DNA of 64,000 bases, taken from Promethearchaeota archaeon (GTDB lineage: Archaea > Asgardarchaeota > Lokiarchaeia > Sigyniarchaeales > SOKP01). The position numbers and the translations under genes are program-made. The notes beneath the pieces are model-generated. The model had not been told where the DNA came from. It saw nothing but the letters and a program-made list of their open reading frames with translations, and did not search any database. The stretch lies in assembly GCA_019057795.1 (NCBI GenBank), contig JAHLWS010000022.1, positions 1-64,000 of the forward strand. Reading direction: 5' to 3'. This document shows, piece after piece, positions 8,365 to 18,720 of the stretch (position 1 is the stretch's first letter; the number at the start of each line of letters is the position of its first letter).

Positions 8365-9945
8365 GTGATAGAAATTAAGAAGAGATTAAACTTTTTATTT
8401 TTTATAACCGACCAACAACGATTTGATCACTTAAGTTGTTATAACAACAAGATAGTTTTAAAAACACCAAATATCGATCGCATCGCTAAAGAGGGCGTTA
8501 AATTCACTAACTTTTATTGTAATAACCCAATATGCATGCCTAATCGAAGCACGATATATACTGGGCAATATCCCTCAGTTCACGGTGTTACAACAAATGG
8601 ACGCAATTTACCTCAAGGTACAAATACCTTTGTTGACATTCTACTTGAATCTGGGGCTTACTATACAGCAAGTTTTGGAAAAATACATCTAAATTATTTT
8701 GGAGCCCCTTCTGGTCAATTTAGAAGCGCTGTTGAAAGTCAAGAATTTGCCCAACATAGAGATTACCCTAAATTAACTAACTACTCACCTTATTTTGGAT
8801 TGGAGGAGGTGAAAATAGTTTCAGGGCACGGACCGCTATGTGGACACCCAGATTACATAAATTGGGTAAAGAAAAAAATAGAAAACAATCCCTCGTTAGG
8901 AAAACTGCTCAGGATTAAGTTGAGTAATCCGGATAATTTAATTCAAACAAAACTTAATATCTCTTTTAACACTTCTGATCCTTTAGTGAAATTACAAGTG
9001 CTAAAGCATAAAATCCCTGAGGAACTATATTCTACAACATTTGTTAAAGAAAACACAATCAAATTCCTAGAAAGATTTTCTATTGGTTCTTGTTCCAAAG
9101 AAAGTTTTCTCGTTTTTTGCTCATTTCCTGACCCTCATCATCCTTTCGCAGCGCCTGGAAAATATTTCGATATGTATAAGCCAGAAGATATAATATTACC
9201 TAAAACATTTAACGATGACCATAAAAACAGTTCAGAATTTAATAGAAAACATTACAATACTCTTTTATCAAGTGAAGGAACTGCAAAAGGGATCTTTCCA
9301 ATACCAAAAGATTTGACAGAAGAAGGGGCTAAAAGTGTAATTGCTGCGTCCTATGGAATGGAAAAAATGGTTGATGATGCAGTAGGGGAGGTTTTAAATG
9401 CTTTAAATAAATTTGGCTTGGCGGAAAATACAGTTGTTATATATACTACAGATCATGGCGATTTAGGTGGAGACCATCGGTTCTTCTTTAAAGGGCCATT
9501 CTTGTATCAAGGATTAATCAAAATACCCTTTTTAATAAAAGTTCCTAACGGGTTAACAAATGAAGAAAATAATTCGTTAACTAGTTCAATTGACATTCCT
9601 GAGACAATCTTAGAATTAGCTGGAATCCCAATCCCAGATTTTATGCAAGGAAAAAGTTTAATTCCAATATTGAATAACACTAAAGAAAAAATTAATAATG
9701 ATATACTTATTGAAATGAACGATGACCACAATCATGAAAGAACGAGAACTTTAATTACAGACGAATGGAGAATCACAGTTTTTAGTGATCATGGAGAATT
9801 ATACAATTTGAAGAATGACATAAATGAATTAAATAATTTGTGGAACGATAAGACTCTTAAAGACATTAAATTTGATCTTCTTTTAAAATTGTTTAAGAAA
9901 ACTAACAACCTAAGTAACCCAGTTATGCGAGATTGTGGCTTTTAA
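8365..9945 (+). CDS. Sulfatase / alkaline phosphatase-superfamily hydrolase
   Basis: The 526-aa protein has the formylglycine sulfatase layout. It starts with a strand and metal-binding aspartate (FFITDQQ, Asp16). The active-site signature is CMPNRSTIYTG (Cys57 to Gly67), where the cysteine would be oxidised to formylglycine. Later motifs include FPDPHHPF and the metal site TTDHGDLGGDH, followed by FFKGPFLYQG. The canonical CxPSR is here CxPNR, a small deviation. No signal peptide is visible, so it seems cytoplasmic. Start is GTG at 8365. It probably desulfates a carbohydrate; no formylglycine-generating enzyme or anaerobic sulfatase maturase is in the window. Confidence 0.85.
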   Translation: MIEIKKRLNFLFFITDQQRFDHLSCYNNKIVLKTPNIDRIAKEGVKFTNFYCNNPICMPNRSTIYTGQYPSVHGVTTNGRNLPQGTNTFVDILLESGAYYTASFGKIHLNYFGAPSGQFRSAVESQEFAQHRDYPKLTNYSPYFGLEEVKIVSGHGPLCGHPDYINWVKKKIENNPSLGKLLRIKLSNPDNLIQTKLNISFNTSDPLVKLQVLKHKIPEELYSTTFVKENTIKFLERFSIGSCSKESFLVFCSFPDPHHPFAAPGKYFDMYKPEDIILPKTFNDDHKNSSEFNRKHYNTLLSSEGTAKGIFPIPKDLTEEGAKSVIAASYGMEKMVDDAVGEVLNALNKFGLAENTVVIYTTDHGDLGGDHRFFFKGPFLYQGLIKIPFLIKVPNGLTNEENNSLTSSIDIPETILELAGIPIPDFMQGKSLIPILNNTKEKINNDILIEMNDDHNHERTRTLITDEWRITVFSDHGELYNLKNDINELNNLWNDKTLKDIKFDLLLKLFKKTNNLSNPVMRDCGF

Positions 9946-10084
9946 TTCACGTATTGACAGATTAATATTGAATTGTCATGCAAGACTCTCCATGCAAAAA
10001 GTTTTAAAATAATTCCCTCAAAACTATTAAATTCTACTTAATTTCTCTAAAATAGATTTATTTGAATTAGGAAAGATTATAAAT

Positions 10085-12757
10085 ATGAGTAAAAAAGCGT
10101 TTGGTTCTGGTTATTTTGGAGAGTGGATTGAAGACGAGTTTGGATTACCCGCATATCGTTATACTTGCGACCAAATAAACGATCCAAAAGCAATCACTCC
10201 AATGAATGAAGAGTGGCGTTCAAAAACAGAACACCTTCATCAAGTTGGCAACGATAGATTGGTAGCTGTTGCATCAAATTACGGTTATATCCAAGTAAGA
10301 CAAGACGAGGGAGGTCCTAAGTATTTAAATGAGTTTAATCCTAAGCAAGGACAATATGCCGGAGGTTTTGGATACCTTACTGATGGAGATAATTATTTGA
10401 GTACATACTATCCTAGTAAAGCAGATTCCTTCGAAAGGATCTTTGGAATTGGGTACTTACAGAAAAAAGTAATAGCGCACGGTTATAATGTTAACCAAAT
10501 TATTTTTGCGCCATTTGGTGATGACCCTGTTTTAATTTCTCAAATTACAATAACAAACAATCGGGATACGCCAGTAGATCTAAGCTGGATTGAGTATTGG
10601 GATTGTTATATGTATCAATTTTCGTCGTCTGCATTTGCGGTACTAGTTTCAAAAAAACCTGGCAAACACCCGAGAGAAATTCGCCATGAATTCAGTAATA
10701 AATTTAAACACGAGTTCAGTGTAATCAATAATGGCGCAGGACTTCTAGAAAAAAAGTTTTTGGAAAATCAAAAAGAGGTATACGATCCTACTAATCTAAA
10801 ACCTGCATTTGAAGATAGATTTCCACCCCCAACTTTCTTAATCTCTTTAGATTCTAAAGCAAGCGCATTAAGTACCAATAGTGAACAATTCTTTGGTCGT
10901 GGTGGCGTCAAAGCTCCAGATGGACTTAAAAATAAGTTGAACAACGATCTCAGTTCTACAGGCATTGAAAGCGCTATGTTTCTGGAGCAAAATATACGCT
11001 TAAAGCCAGGAGAAAGTCAAACATTATCATTTTTATATGGGTATATTCCTGATGGTTATGATATAACCTCCTTAGTTAACAAATATAAAAATAATTTAAC
11101 TAAATTATTTGAAAAAACATGTGAACAATGGAAAAATCATAGAATCGAATTACAAATTAAAGATGAACCATGGGTTAATCGCGAAATTTTTTGGCATTAT
11201 TATTATTTAAGAGGTGCTATGACTTATGATAACTATTTTAAAGAACATATTCTCTCTCAAGGCCATGTTTATCAGTATATCATTGGTTTCCAAGGAGCTG
11301 CCCGTGATCCATTACAACACGCACTTCCGTTTATTTACAGCGACCCAGATATAGTAAAAAACATTATAAGGTATACTTTAAAAACAACTCGTAAGAATGG
11401 AGAGATACCCTATGGTATTACGGGAAGTGGACAAATATTACCAGTTCCCTTTAAGCCTAGTGATCAAGAAATGTGGTTACTATGGTTGATAAGCGAATAT
11501 GTTCTTGGAACTCGTGATGATGAATTTCTTGATGAAAAAGTTTCCAGATATCCCGTTTATGGATCTAGAGCAGAATTTGTTAAAGTTCGAGATGTTGTAG
11601 CACGCTGTTTTCGTCATTTAGTTAAAAAGACGGGGTTTGGATGTCACGGTCTTCAGCGATTATCTAACGGCGATTGGAACGATGGAGTTGTTATCGGACA
11701 CATTCCTCCTGAAAAACATAAAGAAATTCAAAAAGAAGCAGAAAGCGTTTTAAACGCCGCAATGGCTATACACACGCTTGAAATATACTCAGAAATGTTG
11801 GAATTCGTAGGTGAACGCAATTTAGCAAGTGAAGCACTTAAATATTCTCAATCTCAACGAGAAGCAGTTAAAGCTCAATGGACTGGAAAATGGTTTAGAC
11901 GAGCATGGCTTACTGAAGATTTAGGATGGGTTGGTGAAGATCAAATGTGGTTAGAGCCTCAACCTTGGGCAATTATTGGCGATGCGGCAGATCAAGAACA
12001 AAAATCGATTCTTGTAAAGAATATAGATGAATTAGTTCGTAAACCTTCGAAAATAGGCGCTAGACTTCATAGCAAGGGTATTGATAGTATAAGAAGTAAA
12101 GGACAAGGAGTAAATGCGGGTATTTGGCCCTCAATAAATGGCACTTTAATTTGGGCGCTCTCTTTAGTAGATGGAGAGATGGGATGGGACGAATGGAAAA
12201 AAAATTCCCTCGCTTATCACGCTGAGAGTTATCCCGATGTTTGGTATGGAATTTGGAGCGGTCCAGACACCTATAACTCGGATTTATCCAAGTATCCCGG
12301 TCAGACTGTTTTTAACGAAGCTTTAATTACTGGCGAACAAGACCCATCTGATGTAGAGGAATTTCTAGGGCATTTGGCAACTTCTTGGACTGATTTTCCG
12401 GTCTTTAATTTACATCCTCACGCATGGCCATTATATGACACAACTCGCTTAATTGGTATAAATTTCACGCGAAATGGTGTGATCTTAAATCCTACTTTAC
12501 CTAAAGACGACTATAAGTTTATTACCCCCCTCATTGGATTAGAAAAGACTAAAAATGGATATTTAGGGTGGTATAATCCCGTGAAATTAGGTACATGGGA
12601 AATATCATTAAAACTAAGTGAAGAAGAACTCGATCAAATTGATTATATTCTAATAAATGGAAATGAAGCTAAGTTTACAATAAAAGAAAGCCAATTGCTT
12701 TGGAGTGGTGAAAGTAAACCAAGTAACCCTCTCCACTGGGAAATAAAAAAAAAATAA
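10085..12757 (+). CDS. GH94-like glycoside phosphorylase
   Basis: The 890-aa protein resembles the GH94 (former GT36) disaccharide phosphorylases. An N-terminal beta-sandwich starts with GYFGEWIEDEFGLPAYRYTC, followed by a helical linker (about 330-360) and an (alpha/alpha)6 barrel. The barrel contains FQGAARDPLQHALPF and the catalytic GDWNDG motif, with Asp530-Asp533. The C-terminus is a small beta domain. GH94 enzymes reversibly phosphorolyse beta-glucosides such as cellobiose or chitobiose, giving sugar-1-phosphate without ATP. The length is within the family range. It follows the sulfatase by 139 bases on the same strand; a possible operon for sulfated sugars is inferred. The exact substrate cannot be read from sequence. 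Confidence 0.82.
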   Translation: MSKKAFGSGYFGEWIEDEFGLPAYRYTCDQINDPKAITPMNEEWRSKTEHLHQVGNDRLVAVASNYGYIQVRQDEGGPKYLNEFNPKQGQYAGGFGYLTDGDNYLSTYYPSKADSFERIFGIGYLQKKVIAHGYNVNQIIFAPFGDDPVLISQITITNNRDTPVDLSWIEYWDCYMYQFSSSAFAVLVSKKPGKHPREIRHEFSNKFKHEFSVINNGAGLLEKKFLENQKEVYDPTNLKPAFEDRFPPPTFLISLDSKASALSTNSEQFFGRGGVKAPDGLKNKLNNDLSSTGIESAMFLEQNIRLKPGESQTLSFLYGYIPDGYDITSLVNKYKNNLTKLFEKTCEQWKNHRIELQIKDEPWVNREIFWHYYYLRGAMTYDNYFKEHILSQGHVYQYIIGFQGAARDPLQHALPFIYSDPDIVKNIIRYTLKTTRKNGEIPYGITGSGQILPVPFKPSDQEMWLLWLISEYVLGTRDDEFLDEKVSRYPVYGSRAEFVKVRDVVARCFRHLVKKTGFGCHGLQRLSNGDWNDGVVIGHIPPEKHKEIQKEAESVLNAAMAIHTLEIYSEMLEFVGERNLASEALKYSQSQREAVKAQWTGKWFRRAWLTEDLGWVGEDQMWLEPQPWAIIGDAADQEQKSILVKNIDELVRKPSKIGARLHSKGIDSIRSKGQGVNAGIWPSINGTLIWALSLVDGEMGWDEWKKNSLAYHAESYPDVWYGIWSGPDTYNSDLSKYPGQTVFNEALITGEQDPSDVEEFLGHLATSWTDFPVFNLHPHAWPLYDTTRLIGINFTRNGVILNPTLPKDDYKFITPLIGLEKTKNGYLGWYNPVKLGTWEISLKLSEEELDQIDYILINGNEAKFTIKESQLLWSGESKPSNPLHWEIKKK

Positions 12758-12785
12758 GCAAAAATCTTTTATTCTTACCATGAAT

Positions 12786-13955
12786 CTAATGGGGTAAAGG
12801 GGGAACTTCAGAATCATTCCATAGATCTACCGTTGGGTAATCCCACCATTTTGAGGAAATGTTTGAATAAGTTCCATATTTTTCTAATCCTTTTCCGAAA
12901 GCTTTGATGTTCTTTCGAGAAGCCCTTATTACTTTAGGTTGAGGATAAAAATACGCTCCAAATCCTCCATCTTTCGTACCTAAATTTCGAACCATATGCC
13001 AAACTTCTCGCTCGACTTCTTCGGGTGTTCCATGAGTATAAATAGATTGTATGTTAACGCAACCCCAGAACATTATTTTTCCCCGATATTGCTTTAATTC
13101 GTTATATCCACTCATTCTAGGGCTATCAAACTCGATAGAATCTAAACCACAGTCAATTAGTACAGGTATAAGGTGGTCTACCTTGCCGCAACAATGAAGG
13201 TGTACCTCAGCCCCTAATTCATGTGCTGCGTCTACGATTCTTTTATATATCGGTTCGTAAAAATCTCTAAAAAGACGAGGATTAAAGAAGGGTCCAGTTT
13301 GTTCTCCTAAATCGTCAGATATCCAAAAACCATCGGGTTTTAACCCGTACTTAAACGCCATTTTTATTGATTCTACATGGAACTCAGTAACATGTTCTAA
13401 TAAACGTTTTAACTCCTTAGGATGCCTAATGTGATCGACTAGATAATTAGAAAACCCTCTCATTTCAGAAACTACATGAGAAGGTCCCTGTGATCTCATA
13501 ATTACCATATTGTACAAATCATCACTAAACAATTTTTTTAAATCTAAAGCCGCTTTATACCGACTCTTATCTGAAGCATCTAAAGTATATTGTGCTAAAT
13601 AATCATCTATGTTTTTTATATCCGGTAAAGAGGGTCTACCTGGGTGCCCCATATCTCTATCCTTTCCCTTCATATTCCAGATACAACCCCATTCATCTAC
13701 CTCTTCGTGAGGAATTCTTTTCCAATTAGTATCTTCAAATTCGGGTCGTTCATTTACCCAATCTGGTTTTTTCCAACTATTAGGATTTTTATTATGGGGG
13801 AATAATCCAATTTCATTTTCTACAAAACCAGGATTCCAATCTTTGGAGTGAATAAGTGGCAGAGGAGCAACATCACCAGATACAATATTAAAGATTGGAA
13901 CTTTATCTGGACGATCAAAATGAACTGCTGCTCTCACACGTTCTTTTGAATTCAT
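12786..13955 (-). CDS. Uroporphyrinogen decarboxylase-family protein (MtaA-like)
   Basis: The 389-aa TIM-barrel protein starts with NSKERVRAAVHFDRPDKVP, the usual opening of the URO-D family branch that contains corrinoid methyltransferases. The barrel carries HLHCCG (residues 252-257) and a later IDCGLDSIEFD, giving His/Cys residues placed like the zinc site of MtaA/MtbA-type methyltransferases. The true heme-pathway HemE signature is not evident. Members move methyl groups between corrinoid proteins and thiols, or act on unknown substrates. No corrinoid protein gene is nearby. It is convergent with the phosphorylase gene. Confidence 0.75.
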   Translation of the reverse strand: MNSKERVRAAVHFDRPDKVPIFNIVSGDVAPLPLIHSKDWNPGFVENEIGLFPHNKNPNSWKKPDWVNERPEFEDTNWKRIPHEEVDEWGCIWNMKGKDRDMGHPGRPSLPDIKNIDDYLAQYTLDASDKSRYKAALDLKKLFSDDLYNMVIMRSQGPSHVVSEMRGFSNYLVDHIRHPKELKRLLEHVTEFHVESIKMAFKYGLKPDGFWISDDLGEQTGPFFNPRLFRDFYEPIYKRIVDAAHELGAEVHLHCCGKVDHLIPVLIDCGLDSIEFDSPRMSGYNELKQYRGKIMFWGCVNIQSIYTHGTPEEVEREVWHMVRNLGTKDGGFGAYFYPQPKVIRASRKNIKAFGKGLEKYGTYSNISSKWWDYPTVDLWNDSEVPPLPH

Positions 13956-14083
13956 AACAGCTACTTAATAATTAATTCTAATTAAAAGATAAATATTTCT
14001 TTTTATTTAAAAATATTTAGTTGATATAATATATTTAGCGTTTGAATTAAAAAATAGAAAGAATATTAGTTGTATATTAAAAT

Positions 14084-14215
14084 TTAGAGCCCTTTTTCTT
14101 TCCTTGCTTCTTCCGTGAATTCTGGGGGACTATCACAATTAGATGCGATTTTAGACTTTATACACTCTTCACAATATTTTAAATATATCTCATTTTCGGA
14201 GTCTTTACTATCCAT
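14084..14215 (-). CDS. Small cysteine-containing protein (43 aa)
   Basis: A 43-codon frame starts with ATG at 14215 and encodes a charged peptide with three cysteines (CEEC and a later C), ending PEFTEEARKEKGL. The even spread of charged residues and lack of low-complexity sequence suggest a real small protein, perhaps metal binding, but no family is recognised. The bases between it and the next gene (14216-14558) hold no other gene that I can see. Confidence 0.35.
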   Translation of the reverse strand: MDSKDSENEIYLKYCEECIKSKIASNCDSPPEFTEEARKEKGL

Positions 14216-14558
14216 GTCAGCATCAACAAGTTAAGTATTAAAACTCATGGAATTAACGTTAATTATCTATTATAAAGTTTATTAAAATTGAATTTTTTAT
14301 ACACTAAAGGACAACAAATTACCGACATAATTAAAAGGTAAAACTCTACTCATCAGCAACAATTATGAATCTTTTTTTTAGGTTTTAGAGAAGGGGAGGG
14401 GGGTCGTTAAAAGTAAAAATAAACTAAATTAAGTAAATTAAACGCTAATAAGCCATTCAAAAAAGCAATTGGATATTAGTGTATAGACTATTTCTAAAAA
14501 CTTATAATTTTTCAAAAATAGAATCATACAAGATAATACTTTTTTGAGATTAAAAATC

Positions 14559-15959
14559 ATGGTTGAACAATGTGACATTTTGGTCGTAGGCGCTGGAACT
14601 GCCGGAATGTATCTCAGTTGGCTATTAGCTAAAAAAGGTTATTCAGTTATAACCATAGAGAAAGATGAGAGGGAAAAAGTAGCTAAAAGGTTAGATGTTA
14701 TCCACTTTGAGACCGATAGAATTAAAAACGCGGGCATACCACCGTTTAAAGTAGGAGACCCTGACTGTATTGAAATTCGAGATCAATCCACACAAGTAAC
14801 AACGGATTTTACAACAGAAGTTAAAATCAGAGCGCTTCAAACTATTGTGCGTCTTACACCATTTTTAAATAGAATGTATAAGGTGTTAGAAGCAGATGGA
14901 GTAAAGCTTGTTTTTTCTAGTAAATTTTTAGAATTAGTTTTTGACGACGGAAAAATTGTAGGTGTTTTAGCCGAAAAAAATGGGGAACGAATTGAATACC
15001 ATGCTCGTTTAGTTATCGATGCTTCAGGTACGGGTGCCGTAATCAGAACATCCTTGCCTCAAGACTACGGAATTGAAACTTTTAAACTGGACCCAAGTAG
15101 TGTGATGTATGTACTTCTACAATACATTAAGTGGTTAAACCCAGAAGAAAAACATCCGTTACCCGACACAGGATTTCAATACTACCTGTTATGGTTCGGT
15201 CCGTGTCAGATTGAAAATGGTGCAATTTTGGGAGTTGGGCAACCAGGTTCTTACGAAAATGCTAGAAAAGCAAGAGAAGAGTTCCTTGGAAAGGCTCACT
15301 TACCTCCTTATGAAATTATAAAAGAAGAACAAGGTTTTACTCCCTATAGAAGACCTCCTTATACTCTTGTGGGTGATGGATTACTCTGTATAGGAGATGC
15401 TGCAGCAATTACTTATCCATTTTCGGGGCACGGAGTTACCGCTACTTGGAACTTGTGCATGATTGCAGCAGAGGTTATTGAGAGTACGCTTAAAGAAGAA
15501 GGGTATATTTCTAAAGACAGGTTATGGGACATTAATGTAAAGTATTTTAGAGATCAAGGTGCGAAATTTGCGAGCCTATTTATGCAATTATCTGGTATTC
15601 TAAACTTTTCAGCAAAAGAATGGGATTACGTCTTAAAATCGGGATTACTTTACAAAACTGGGGACGAAGACGAAATTCCTGAACCTAATAAAGAGTACGA
15701 AGAAGACATGAGTCTAGGCGAAATGCTTAAATTTCTGTTTAAATTAATTGGCGGCATGCTAAAAAGACAATTATCCTTAAAACACGTGAAAAAATTGCTA
15801 TCAGCTAATTCACTTGCTGGAAAAATTAAAAAACATTACGAAACCTTTCCAGAGGATCCGAACGAATTCGATCAATGGGTAAAGAAAGCAGACCAACTAT
15901 GGAAGCAAAAACGAGTAGCAATCAAAAAATTAGAAACCTTTTCTATTGAGTACCACTAA
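14559..15959 (+). CDS. FAD-dependent oxidoreductase, geranylgeranyl reductase-like
   Basis: The protein (466 aa from the ATG at 14559; a TTG 15 bases upstream is less likely) has an N-terminal dinucleotide fold CDILVVGAGTAGMYLSWLLAKKG, a central VIDASGTGAVIRTSLP segment, and the second FAD motif LLCIGDAAAITYPFSGHGVTA. This is the pattern of the GGR/PHBH-type flavoprotein group. An extra C-terminal helical region (about 350-466) is rich in Lys and Glu. The substrate may be a prenyl lipid. It stands alone with AT-rich flanks. Confidence 0.75.
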   Translation: MVEQCDILVVGAGTAGMYLSWLLAKKGYSVITIEKDEREKVAKRLDVIHFETDRIKNAGIPPFKVGDPDCIEIRDQSTQVTTDFTTEVKIRALQTIVRLTPFLNRMYKVLEADGVKLVFSSKFLELVFDDGKIVGVLAEKNGERIEYHARLVIDASGTGAVIRTSLPQDYGIETFKLDPSSVMYVLLQYIKWLNPEEKHPLPDTGFQYYLLWFGPCQIENGAILGVGQPGSYENARKAREEFLGKAHLPPYEIIKEEQGFTPYRRPPYTLVGDGLLCIGDAAAITYPFSGHGVTATWNLCMIAAEVIESTLKEEGYISKDRLWDINVKYFRDQGAKFASLFMQLSGILNFSAKEWDYVLKSGLLYKTGDEDEIPEPNKEYEEDMSLGEMLKFLFKLIGGMLKRQLSLKHVKKLLSANSLAGKIKKHYETFPEDPNEFDQWVKKADQLWKQKRVAIKKLETFSIEYH

Positions 15960-16017
15960 AGGTTGAAATTAAAAAAAGTAGTGTTCTATTAATAAATAAT
16001 TACACTTTCAGATTTGG

Positions 16018-16752
16018 TTAGCTTTTAGTTAGTGATGAACCACATTCCCCACAGAATTTTCCCTCTCCAGTAATTTTTGCACCACAATTAGGACAAAACT
16101 TTTTATTTGAAGGTGTTGGAGCTGCTAGAGATACTTGTTGCGTGCTTGGCACTGGTGTTGTTGGAGTTGTTTCAGTATAACGAATTATCTCTTCTAATTT
16201 TGCCAATTTGAAATATCCAACTATTTGCAAAATCCACCCGATAAGAATTGTTATTATTAAAAACGAAAGAACATTCATTAAAGCGGCAGTTCTTAATTTA
16301 TCGCTTCCTTCTGAAGCCTCCAACGCGATGTGGGTAGGGAATAAACTACGATTTTGATTAAAGAAGTCTGTTAAACTACGCCAAGCATCCATTTCAATCG
16401 CTCCCGCTATGATGTTTATAATAAAGCTAATGATCATCGGTATTAATGTTAAAATACTGAAAGAGAATGGCCTACCTAAAGAGTAAAAAGACCCAGCCCC
16501 AGATATAACAGTACTAATTATCCTGAAAACGATTGCAATACTATATTTCGAGCGATAATTCTCTAACGAAGATTGTTTTAATTTATAGTTTGCGCTCCGT
16601 ATATCGCTTAAGGCCATAATAGCAAAAATAAATCCTATGAAACTTAAAATCGTACCAAGATATGGAATGATCGATAATAAGGTCATTATCGCAACTATTT
16701 TCATCTTCTTTCCAAATTCCGAAAATTCTTTCTTAATATCGACATTTAACAT
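16018..16752 (-). CDS. Membrane protein with C-terminal zinc ribbon (DUF996-like), copy 1
   Basis: The 244-aa protein has about five membrane helices between residues 15 and 190 and a cytoplasmic tail. The tail ends in a zinc ribbon FCPNCGAKITGEGKFCGECG, with four cysteines as two CxxC pairs. The layout resembles the archaeal DUF996 group. Function is unknown; a membrane anchor or sensor is possible. A paralogue with the same order of parts lies immediately upstream (17000-17746), so this is a tandem duplication. The gap between the two (16753-16999) shows no gene. Confidence 0.7.
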   Translation of the reverse strand: MLNVDIKKEFSEFGKKMKIVAIMTLLSIIPYLGTILSFIGFIFAIMALSDIRSANYKLKQSSLENYRSKYSIAIVFRIISTVISGAGSFYSLGRPFSFSILTLIPMIISFIINIIAGAIEMDAWRSLTDFFNQNRSLFPTHIALEASEGSDKLRTAALMNVLSFLIITILIGWILQIVGYFKLAKLEEIIRYTETTPTTPVPSTQQVSLAAPTPSNKKFCPNCGAKITGEGKFCGECGSSLTKS

Positions 16753-16999
16753 TAATTTTAACCTTTTTACAAGTTTTTTAATCTAAAATACATAATAATA
16801 TTTATATAGTTTTAGGAAGCAAATTTTTTTAGGTTTATGGAACCAAATTATTAGCCACATTAACAAAAAAATTCCAGGTAATAACATTTTTTAATTATAT
16901 GTGCTGTTAAATGTAATATGCAATATTTAGGTGAATTGCTATTTAGCTTTTCTGTCAAATTATTTAAGAATATTAAAAAAAAAAGTTTTTATTAATGTA

Positions 17000-17746
17000 C
17001 TACTTTATATCCGAGCCGCATAAGGGACAAAATTTTCCTAATCCGGATAATTTGGTTCCACAATTTGGGCAAAAATTGCTTGCTATTTCGGTTATACCAA
17101 TTGCTCGAGACTCCGGTAAGTTCACTTGTATCGATGATGTTTTCGGAACATCATATAACATCAAGTTATTCAATTTTGCTAAGTTAAAATATCCTATAAC
17201 TTGATATATAAATCCAATTATTGCAGTGATTATTAAAAATCCTAACGCAAACAATAAAGCAGCCGTTTTTAACTTGTCACACCCGTCAATTAAATCATGA
17301 GAAATGCTACCTGGAAATAGACTCCTATTTTCTTCAAAGAATCGCTTCAAATTTTCCCATGCTTTCATTTCAGCAACTACGCTGGTTATTAAAAATGTTA
17401 AACCAGTTAACATAAGAATTACGCTTATAGAAATTATTATCCAAAAAGAGCTGAAATAAGATGGTATAAAGAAGAAAAGAACTAAGTTTATAACTCCTAA
17501 TATTAACACGATTGTACCACACATTTTTAAAATGAAAGCCCTAATATACTTCGAACGAAATTCCTCTAAATATTCGTTATTTAATTTAAGATTTGCGTTT
17601 TTGATATTTCCTAAAGCAATAAATGTAAAGATTAACGCTATTATGCCCGTCACACCAGTTACTAAACTTAAAACGGTACAAAATGCTACGATTTGCATAT
17701 TTTTCCCAAATTCGTAGAAATCTTTTCTAACATCCATATTTGACAT
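17000..17746 (-). CDS. Membrane protein with C-terminal zinc ribbon (DUF996-like), copy 2
   Basis: This 248-aa protein has the same design as its downstream neighbour: an N-terminus VRKDFYEFGKNMQIVA close to the other copy's IKKEFSEFGKKMKIVA, several membrane helices, the shared GFIYQVIGYFNLAKL helix, and a terminal zinc ribbon FCPNCGTKLSGLGKFCPLCG. The sequences have diverged greatly between these anchors, so the duplication is old. Function is not known. Confidence 0.7.
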   Translation of the reverse strand: MSNMDVRKDFYEFGKNMQIVAFCTVLSLVTGVTGIIALIFTFIALGNIKNANLKLNNEYLEEFRSKYIRAFILKMCGTIVLILGVINLVLFFFIPSYFSSFWIIISISVILMLTGLTFLITSVVAEMKAWENLKRFFEENRSLFPGSISHDLIDGCDKLKTAALLFALGFLIITAIIGFIYQVIGYFNLAKLNNLMLYDVPKTSSIQVNLPESRAIGITEIASNFCPNCGTKLSGLGKFCPLCGSDIK

Positions 17747-17889
17747 TTTTATGTATCCATTTTTTGATATATTTACTTAATACATTTTTTGTTAATTAAT
17801 ATCATTAATGGAGTCCATTATTTGCTTTAAGGATAGTTATATATCTGATTAAATTGAGAAATAAGTTTAAATTTTTAATACAAGAATTT

Positions 17890-18720
17890 CTAAAAGAAGC
17901 GCCGGATATATTCAATACTTTCCAGTAAATCTTCCACTTTATGCAGTTCCATAATCATTGCGCCTTTATAATTAAATCTATTTGCTAATTCAAATACCAA
18001 TTGAAAATCTACTGAACCTTTTCCCAGAGTAGGATGGATATCTAAATCATTCTTAAAATGTTCAACTAAATGGATATTTTTAATACGATTATGTAATTTA
18101 TTCCATAACTCTTCAATATTATCGTTGCAAGACGCAGTATGACCTGTATCCCACGCTAAGAAGATATCTCCTCGATTGATATCGGCAAAGAATTTATTAA
18201 ACTCGTCATATTTTAGAAAAAAACCAGCGTTTCTCGGCATATTCTCTAAAGAAGTAATTAGTTGAAAGCTTTTTATTTTTTCTAGCAATAAATTAACAGC
18301 GTCTATAAGTCGATTATTAACGCCATTATACGACCGGTGTAAGAATTGTGCATTTCCTGGATGGATAGTAAAGTTTTCTGCTCCAATTGTTTTGCTTATT
18401 TCAGCTGACTTTATGTAACATTCTATTGTAGCGTTTAAAATCCATGGATTATGAGTGCACAAGCTTAAATACGCATAAGGTGCATGGAATTGTTTCTTGA
18501 TAGAAGGATATGAATTGCATAAATCGATAAACGCTTGTTTTTCTTCAGAAACTAAGATTTCAGGAGGGTCCAAGATTAATTCACAAATTTTTATGTCATT
18601 TCTTTCCGCGAAATTAAAAGTTCTCTCAACTGCATTGAGCAATAATTCTTTTGAACTTTTAAATTTCCCGTGATTAACATTATCGTAAATAAAAGCTATA
18701 GAGCCAAGTCCAAGTTTCAT
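17890..18720 (-). CDS. Xylose isomerase-like TIM-barrel protein
   Basis: The protein (276 aa from the ATG at 18720; a TTG 9 bases upstream is an alternative) matches the AP endonuclease family 2 / sugar phosphate isomerase-epimerase fold. Metal-ligand stretches are seen: ICELILDPPE, HAPYAYLSL, TIHPGNAQF, SLENMPRN (glutamate), LAWDTGHT (Asp, His), IHLVEHFKND and a final MELHKVED. Members act on sugars such as inosose, hydroxypyruvate or xylulose, or on abasic DNA. The small size favours the sugar isomerase group over endonuclease IV. It could belong with the carbohydrate genes at 6.8-13 kb. Confidence 0.75.
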   Translation of the reverse strand: MKLGLGSIAFIYDNVNHGKFKSSKELLLNAVERTFNFAERNDIKICELILDPPEILVSEEKQAFIDLCNSYPSIKKQFHAPYAYLSLCTHNPWILNATIECYIKSAEISKTIGAENFTIHPGNAQFLHRSYNGVNNRLIDAVNLLLEKIKSFQLITSLENMPRNAGFFLKYDEFNKFFADINRGDIFLAWDTGHTASCNDNIEELWNKLHNRIKNIHLVEHFKNDLDIHPTLGKGSVDFQLVFELANRFNYKGAMIMELHKVEDLLESIEYIRRFF

